Assembly: GCF_033958435.1 (NCBI RefSeq)
Contig: NC_134138.1
Location: forward strand, 178,296,798 to 178,360,797
Direction of reading: 5' to 3'
Length of the DNA: 64,000 bases
DNA from: Carettochelys insculpta
Lineage: Eukaryota > Chordata > Testudines > Carettochelyidae
The notes below the pieces were generated by a model that saw nothing but the letters and a program-made list of their open reading frames with translations, searched no databases and was not told the DNA's origin. The translations under genes and the position numbers were made by a program. This document shows, in pieces, positions 57,575-64,000 of the stretch. The number at the start of each line of letters is the position of its first letter. The first letter of the stretch is position 1.

Positions 57575-59262
57575 CATCACAGAACCATAGGGCAGTAAGA
57601 AACCTCAAAAAGTCATCAAGTCCAGTCCCCTGCATTCATACCAGGACCACATGACCTATAGATTATCCTGACAGACGTTTGTCTTAGCACCTATTAAAAA
57701 TTTCCAGTGATGGAGATTCCACCACCCTCCTAGGCAATTTATCCCAGTCCTTCACCACCCCTGATATCCTAATGTCCTACCTAAAGCTCCGTTGCTGCAA
57801 TTTAAACCTTTTGCTTCTTGTCCTGTAAACAGAGGTTAAAGAGAATAATTTTGCTCCCTTCTCCTGGTAGCAAGCTTTGAGGTACTTGCAAGCTATTATA
57901 ATGTCTCCTCTCAGTCTTTTCTTTTCCATACTGAACAATTCTTACAATCTTTCCTCATAGGTCAAGCTTTCTAGGCTGTTAATCATTTTGTTGCTCTTTT
58001 CTGGACTTTTTCCATTTGTCCACATCTTTCCTGAAATACAGCACTAAGAACTGGATAAAATACCCCTCCTGAGGTCTAATCAACACAAAGTAGAGTGGAG
58101 GAATTACTTCTTGTGTCTTGCTTATGTCCTGGTAATGCATCCAAATTGTGTGCGTGTGTGTGTGTGCACGCATGCGTGCATGCAACAGTGCCAAACTGTT
58201 AATTTTCATTTAGCTTATGGTCCACTATTTCCCTGGATCCCTCTCTGCAGTACTCCTTACTAGACACTCGCTTCCCATTTTGTGAATGTGAAACTCTTTT
58301 TTCCTTCCTACCTGGAGCACTTTGCATTTGTCCTCTTGAATTTCATTGTAATTACCTCAGACTATTTCTCCAGTTTGTCCAGATCATTCTCCACAGCACT
58401 TGCAATCCCTCCCCATTCAATATTATCAGCAAACTCCATAAGCATGCTCTCTATACTGTTGTTGTTCCATAACTGATCCCCATGGAACCCCATTTGTTAT
58501 GCATTTCCAGCCTGAATGTGAACCATTGATAATTAATCTTTGGGAATAGTTATCAACTTAGTTATGCACCCACCTTATAGTACACATTTCTAGATTGCAT
58601 TTCTCTAGTTTATTTCCCTAGTTTTTTTTATTAATGCAGTCATGTGAGGCTGTATAAAAGCTTTATTAAAGTCTAGGTATACTGCATCTACCACTTCCCC
58701 CTTATCCAGGAGGCTTGTTGTTCTATCAAAAAATCAAAAGTTTTCTGTGGGACTCTTTTTTTTCATTTTTTTTTAGAAAATTTAAGATCTCCTGATTAAC
58801 CCAGGTGGTCTCTTGCCTTGCCTCCTATCTTTGCTGTGCAGTGGGACAATTTGCTCTTACACAGTTAATAATGTCTCTTTGAAAAACTGCCAACTACCTT
58901 CCCTTGTTTTTCCTCTTAGATTTAGTTCCCATGGGATCTTAAATATCAAGTCCCCAAGGTTGCTAAAGTCTGACTTCCTAAAATCAATTTAATTTATTTT
59001 GCTGTTTTCTCTCCTACCGTTTCTTAGAATCATGAACTCTATCATTTCATTATCAGTCACCCAAGCTGCCTCCCACTTCCAAATTCTCAACCAGTTCCTT
59101 CCTAATTGTCAAAATCAAAACAAGAACAGCCTCTACCCTAGCAGCTTTCTTTAACTTCTGATATAAAAAGAATTGTTCCCAAATAGATTCCCTGTAGTAT
59201 TATTTTCTCTGCAGATGTCTACCTTCTCCTAGTTCTCCTTATGTTTTTTATTTACCTGTTGT
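57575..59262 (-). mobile_element. CR1 LINE copy with 3' end, minus
   Basis: The 3' end lies at about 57575 (AGAACCATAGGGCAGTAAGA, AAGTCATCAAGTCCAGTCCC). Moving up, ORF2 wording appears (ACTGCATCTACCACTTCCCC near 58680, TTAACCCAGGTGGTCTCTTG near 58796), so the copy reaches back into the linker between endonuclease and reverse transcriptase. A (TG)n run interrupts it near 58150-58175. Heavily decayed. Confidence 0.78.
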
Positions 59263-59264
59263 CA

Positions 59265-61418
59265 AGCCAGGACTTAAAAACTTCTAGATTTCACCACCCA
59301 TCCAGGCAATACATTCCAGTGATTCACCACCCTCCTCTTCTGCACACTAAATAAGACCAAATCCCTCAGTCTCTCCTCATAGGTCATGCACTCCAGCCCC
59401 TTAATCATTTTCATTGCCCTCTGCTGAACCTGCTCCAGCACATCCACATCCTTTTTATACTGGGGTGGGGGGAGGGGGGAAAACTGGACACAATACTCCA
59501 GTTGTGATCTCACCAGTACCAAATAGATGAGAACAACAACTTCTCTAGATCTGCTCAAAATATTCCTCCTAATGTACCCCAATATGACATCAGCCTTCTT
59601 GGCTACAAGGACACATTGTTTACTCACATCCAGATGTTCTTCTACCATAATCCCTAGTTCCCTTTCCGCTGTACTGCTGCTTAGCCAATCAGTCCACAGC
59701 CTATAACAATGCTTGAAATTCTTCCATCCCAGGTGCAGGACTCTACACTTGTCCTGTTGAACCGCATCAGATTTTTTTTTGGCCCAATCCTCCAATTCAT
59801 TCAGGTCACTCTGGATCCTATCTCTTGCCTCCAACATATCTATCTCTTTGCCCTAGCTTGGTATCATCCGCAAACTTGCTGAGGATGCAATCCAGTCCCT
59901 CATTCAGATCATTAATAAAGATGTTGAACAACACCGGCCCCAAAACTAAGCCTTGAGGCACTCCACTTGAAAGTGATCGCCAGCCAAATATTGAGCCATT
60001 GACCACTACCCGCTGGGCCCCAACAGTCAGGCTGGCTTTCTATACATCTTATAGTCCATGCATCCAATCCATACTTCCTTAATTTATGGGCAAGAATATT
60101 ATGGGAGACTGTATCAAAAGCTTTACTGAAGTCAAGTTATAGTACATCCACTGACTTCCCCATGTCCACAGAGCCTGTTACCTCACCACAGAAGCTAATC
60201 AGATTGGTCAGGCAGGATTTGCCCTTGGTGAATCCATGTTGACTAATTTTGATCACTTTACCCTCTTCCAAGTTCTCCAAAATGAATTCCGTGAGGCTCC
60301 TTTCCATCCCAGTTACTGAGGTAAGACTGACCAGTCTGTAGTTCCTTAGATTGTCTTTCCTTCCTTTTTTAAAGATGGGCACTACATTTGCCTTTTTCCA
60401 ACCACCCGGAATCTCTCCCGATCTCCAAGAGTCTTCAAAGATAATGGCCAAAGGCTTGGCAATGATGTCTGTCAATTCCCTCGGTACCCTTGGGTGCACT
60501 AAATCCAGACCCATGGATTTGTGTACATCTAGTTTTTCTAAGTAGCTCTGAACTCATTCCTTCTCCACCTTGCCATATTGTATTGTCTAGCGCCATACTG
60601 TCAGAACTGTCCTTGTCTGTGAAGACTGAGGCAAAAAAAACCAAACATTGAGTACTTCAGCTTTTCTTACATCATCTGTCTCTAGGTTACCTCTCTCACC
60701 CAGTAACAGCCCCACACCTTCTCTGATAACCCTCTTATTGTTAACATGCCTGTAGAAACCCTTTCTTGCTACCCTTCATATCCCTTGCCAGCTGCAGTTC
60801 CAATTGTGCCTTTGCTGTCCTGATTACTGCCTGGCATTTTCCAGCCATATATTTATACTTCTCCTTTGTCATCTGTCCAAATTTCCACTTTTTATACACA
60901 TCCTTTTTGAGTTTAAGCTGACCAAGGATTTCCCCATGCAGCCAAGCTGGTTGCCTACCATATTTGCATTTCTTACTATGCAGCGGGATTGTTTGTTCCT
61001 GTGCCTTCAGCAAGACTTCTTTAAAATATTACCAGTTCTCCTGAATTCCTTTCCCCTTCATCTTCATTTCCCAGGGGTTCCTGCCCCTCAGTACCCTCAG
61101 GGAGTCGAAGTCTGCTCTTTTGAAATCAAGGGTCTGTATATTACTGCTCACCTTTCTTCCTTTTGTAAGAATCCTGAAATCTACCATATCGTTATCACTG
61201 CAGCCCAGGTTGCCACACACTTCTATTTCTCTTACTAGTTCTTCCCTGTTTGTGAGCAACAAGTCAAGTTGTGCACAGCCCCTGGTCAGTTCAATCAGCA
61301 CTTGTACCAGGAAGTAATCCCCAACATTCTCTAAAAATTTCCTAGGTTGTCTGTGTGCTGCTGTATTGGTCTCCCAACAAATGTCTGGATAATTAAAGTC
61401 TCCCATGAGAACCAAGGT
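59265..61418 (-). mobile_element. CR1 LINE copy, endonuclease to reverse transcriptase, minus
   Basis: Directly upstream of, and in the same orientation as, the preceding copy. It carries the end of the endonuclease, the linker, and most of the reverse transcriptase up to near the 3' UTR, which is cut short at about 59265. The two copies are adjacent, either two independent insertions or one insertion into the 5' side of the other. Confidence 0.87.
59274..61415 (-). pseudogene. CR1 ORF2 (endonuclease plus reverse transcriptase), broken
   Basis: CR1 ORF2 makes the nick and the cDNA during target-primed reverse transcription. Segments in order on minus: MGDFNYPDICWE with CSDNDMVDFRI (61029-61415), the C-terminal half of the AP-type endonuclease; the linker AWLHGEILGQLKLKKDVYKK (60741-61013); RT motifs NVVPIFKKGRKDNLRNYR (60137-60514); [20 protein letters not shown] and the catalytic FADDTKLG (59818-60006, FADD intact); then RSQLEYCVQFSP and VQQRAMKMIKGLE, the C-terminal domain (59274-59837). 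Each segment is in a different frame or separated by stops. The 5' half of the endonuclease and ORF1 are missing. Confidence 0.85.
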
Positions 61419-61431
61419 AGCTAACAGGGCA

Positions 61432-61967
61432 GTGTATTACGATCAATTTATTAATTGAGTAACTATGTCCTGAGTTGACAGGACCCATGATTTTAGCTAA
61501 TTATGCTCCTGCAGGTTAGCAGAGAAGTAAAAATCCACTGCATGGGCTGGTCCTACATTCAATATAGGAAGCTTACATCTTCTTCCCTATGACTCCAGAT
61601 AAAGCACTAAACTGCTACAACACAGTGAATTTTGCTTCTGTGTCTGCAAACCAACGATGAATTGAAGATCTAGCACATTTCACATTCCATCCATATTTTT
61701 AACGTCCCTAATAGCTAAAGAAATTTACACAGTGGCACAGGAGTCATCCTGAACTAACACTGTCAGAAAAAGAAAAATCATGTGAAAAATCAGTAGAATA
61801 AGTAACCTTAACATTGAAGCAGGTAAATGCTAGGGAAGCCTTGCCATGAACTAGTTGTTTATGTTATGTTTTCAGTTTTAAAAATCAGAAATGCAGAGTT
61901 GAAGGACCTTCTAGGAGAAAGGATACCAAAATAAATGACACAACCACACAGCAAGAGTCAGGCTGCA
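61432..61967. other. Unassigned intergenic DNA
   Basis: No gene or recognised repeat. Confidence 0.45.
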
Positions 61968-62026
61968 TCAGGCTGCTGCCCCTGACAGGAGAGGTTTCCC
62001 TGCTTCTGTCAGGGGCAGCAGCCTGA
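61968..62026. repeat. Perfect 21-bp inverted repeat (hairpin)
   Basis: The left arm 61968-61988 (TCAGGCTGCTGCCCCTGACA, then G) is exactly complementary to the right arm 62006-62026, with a 17-base loop. Immediately after, 62030-62085 forms a weaker second hairpin with related words (GTGGCTGCC ... GGCAGCAGTCAC), suggesting a duplicated and diverged unit. Confidence 0.88.
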
Positions 62027-62085
62027 CACGTGGCTGCCGCACAAAGGAGCGGTTTCCTGCTCCTGTTGAGGCAGCAGTCACATTA

Positions 62086-62809
62086 ACCCATGACACACCC
62101 AACTTGGTTGAGCATATCTCAAGGGTTTACTGTACTACTTTCTTTATAGCTACTTTAATCACAAAGCAATAATATTGGTGGTGAAAAGTCTATTACAGTT
62201 TCTGAAGATAGAGGAGCCAACTACTATCAGATTCTGACATGTCCTTTTTAAACACTTTTTCATCAGACCCTCTTTTCCCAGTGGACAATTCTAGTTTTAA
62301 ATAAGTCTCCTGCAGCTTGCCAAGTAAAATCTCAAGAGAGCTGTCCCTGGACACAAATATACATAATAACAAAATGCAGAGAAGGAAGGAAGCCTCATGT
62401 GATAAATGTAGGAGGACTCTACAGCTGTCTACCCTTCAGAACTCAGGCTCTCATTTTCCTCCCAGTGATGTCATTGGCAAAATTCTCATCGACTTTATTG
62501 GAGATATACTGGGAACTAATTGAGAATACAGGAAGCTAGGAAATCATTTGAAGATGACATCTATGGCAAGGAAAGTAACCTATGATGACCATGCTGCCCA
62601 TCAAATGTATTTAATAAAAAATCATGGGTGATAAGGGTATATTTTAAAAGATTTGTCCTCAGTTTTATCCACATCACCTTCATGCATTTTAATGGACAGC
62701 TGTGAAGCTAAAATTCCCATATAACTTAATAGTCTCCTTTTTTCTTCCTAATTAAAAACTTCATCAGGAAATCCTGGCTTGAACATTAGTTACAATACCT
62801 GGCATACAC
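62086..62809. other. Unassigned AT-rich intergenic DNA
   Basis: Nothing recognised. Confidence 0.45.
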
Positions 62810-62960
62810 TAGGCTTTCACCACTGAAACTCACAATGTCTTGTCTTGATGCTATTGATGGAGAGACAGAAACAGAGAGGTGAAGTGACTTACTCTAAGTC
62901 ACACAGCAGGTCAAGAAGAGTGTTGACTTCCTGATTCTGAGTCATCCCAAGTATGAGACT
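62810..62960 (+). mobile_element. MIR/CORE-SINE-like relic
   Basis: GAGGTGAAGTGACTTACTCT, then AAGTCACACAGCAGGTCA and TTCCTGATTCTGAGTC follow the 3' half of the MIR consensus. The tRNA-derived head is not recognisable. An old, inactive SINE. Confidence 0.65.
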
Positions 62961-64000
62961 AGGTTCAATGCTGGTACTGGAGAGTTTTAGTAACAATAAT
63001 GGCTACTAATAAAAGCCACTTTTTTCAGTAGTTCTACATTCACCTCATTTATAAAATGCAATCACTCTACCAGATAGGCATCCCAACAGTGAAAACCAAT
63101 CATCAATCCATTGAATAGAATTTACTAAAACTCAAGCCAACTTCATCAATTTTCTAAACAGAAAAAAAATAGTGAAAAACCCACATCCCTCCCAGTTCTG
63201 GCTGTATTATGATGCAAAATCTTAGGTGAGAGCAATATGAAAGAATAAAGTTAATGAATTATGGTCAGTTAGTTGCACTTTTCCTTCTTTTTATTTTTAT
63301 AATGGGAATTTAAATATACAAGATTTTATTTTGTTTGCTACTTTTGAATCACCCCAGATAACTGGGAAGGAAATGAGTCTGCATGCTCACCCTCTTCATT
63401 TCCTTCCTCCCCCTTTAAAAATGGTAATACCCTTTGTGGACAAGATCTCTTCATTCCTATAATGGTTAACCCAATGAGGAGATGGTACGAATTAATACTA
63501 ATTGTAGTGTTATAACTAAATATTTCAGATAACATGAAGAAAAATGTAACTATCTTGTTTACCCCAGAGCCAATAATATTGAAAGGATCATATGGATTGC
63601 TAATCCAAATGGAGAAGTGTTTCTGTCCCCTTTTTCACATATTTTTCCATTTGAATTTTTATTTAACAGTGAAAACACAAATGTTTCTTGAGATTCCGAA
63701 GTGAAATGCCACAAGGTACTGCAGCTGGACTCGTAGTGTTTCAGACCTGTCACACCACAACACTTTATTACCTCAAGGACTTTATCTTAACCCGGAGTCT
63801 AAAATATAAATGAACTGCAACTCTGACAACTTGAGATTCAGCAGGGACAAAAAGAAGGATGGAAATCTTCCCAGAAAGATCCCATGGGAAGAAGGCAGAT
63901 TTATCTAATACAGATAAAGATGACAAAAAGATACTCATGTCCCCAGTTTTAATATGTTCACGGTTGATGGGCCAAACCAGAGAGACAGCCCTGAGCCAAA
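62961..64000. other. Unassigned AT-rich intergenic DNA
   Basis: No gene or recognised repeat; minus-strand frames of 64-65 codons without motif. Confidence 0.45.

Noticed and set aside
1..64000. CRISPR arrays, operons, bacterial-type promoters, tRNA or rRNA genes
   Set aside because: None seen; the window is vertebrate intergenic DNA and its direct repeats are microsatellites or transposon parts.

Overview
The window looks like a gene-free intergenic stretch of a reptile genome, most likely a turtle. The argument is repeat content: CR1 LINEs whose wording matches chelonian CR1, Penelope-like tails, dense PIF/Harbinger elements beginning GGCTGTGTCTACACTA or close variants, hAT elements beginning CAGGGGTCAGCAACC, an RTE-type LINE end and a MIR/CORE-SINE relic. 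I found no host exon, tRNA, rRNA or CRISPR array. Nearly all open frames are short and uninformative. The few long ones (up to about 300 codons) lie in GC-rich transposons and are partly shadows.

Layout. 1-6.1 kb: a Harbinger MITE (1075-1500), a second MITE, a CR1 3' end and a fold-back MITE (5481-5916). 6132-9985: Harbinger element A, with a HARBI1-like DDE transposase on + converging on a Myb/SANT-like partner gene on -, both decayed. 10-25 kb: three more MITEs, a hAT, a head-to-head Penelope tail, an exact 92-bp tandem duplication, and mostly unique AT-rich DNA. 24-34.9 kb: CR1 pieces, a Penelope-like GIY-YIG gene with a duplicated 3' end, an RTE fragment split by a fold-back MITE, and a CR1 split first by a solo LTR and then by another fold-back MITE. 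35-42.7 kb: MITEs (one inside another), a possible LTR and Penelope tails. 42785-46739: Harbinger element B, organised like A but with different ends. 48-51.4 kb: the right end of an A-type element, a MITE and a family C element. 51.4-54.3 kb: CR1 containing an outer solo LTR that contains an inner solo LTR. 57.6-61.4 kb: two adjacent CR1 copies, the second still showing endonuclease and reverse transcriptase segments. 61.4-64 kb: mostly unique, with a perfect 21-bp hairpin and a MIR-like SINE.

How it fits together. A and B are decayed relics of two-gene Harbinger transposons (transposase plus Myb-like DNA-binding protein). The small elements around them (family C, fold-backs, other MITEs) carry related ends and TTCGA-centred subterminal motifs, so they were probably mobilised by such proteins supplied in trans. 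Neither copy can be functional as written: A has a Lys where the third catalytic acid should be plus frame breaks, and B has stops and frame breaks in both genes. Nested insertions with visible target-site duplications give a relative history: CR1 first, then LTRs and MITEs. All boundaries and similarities were judged by eye; no alignment or database search was run.
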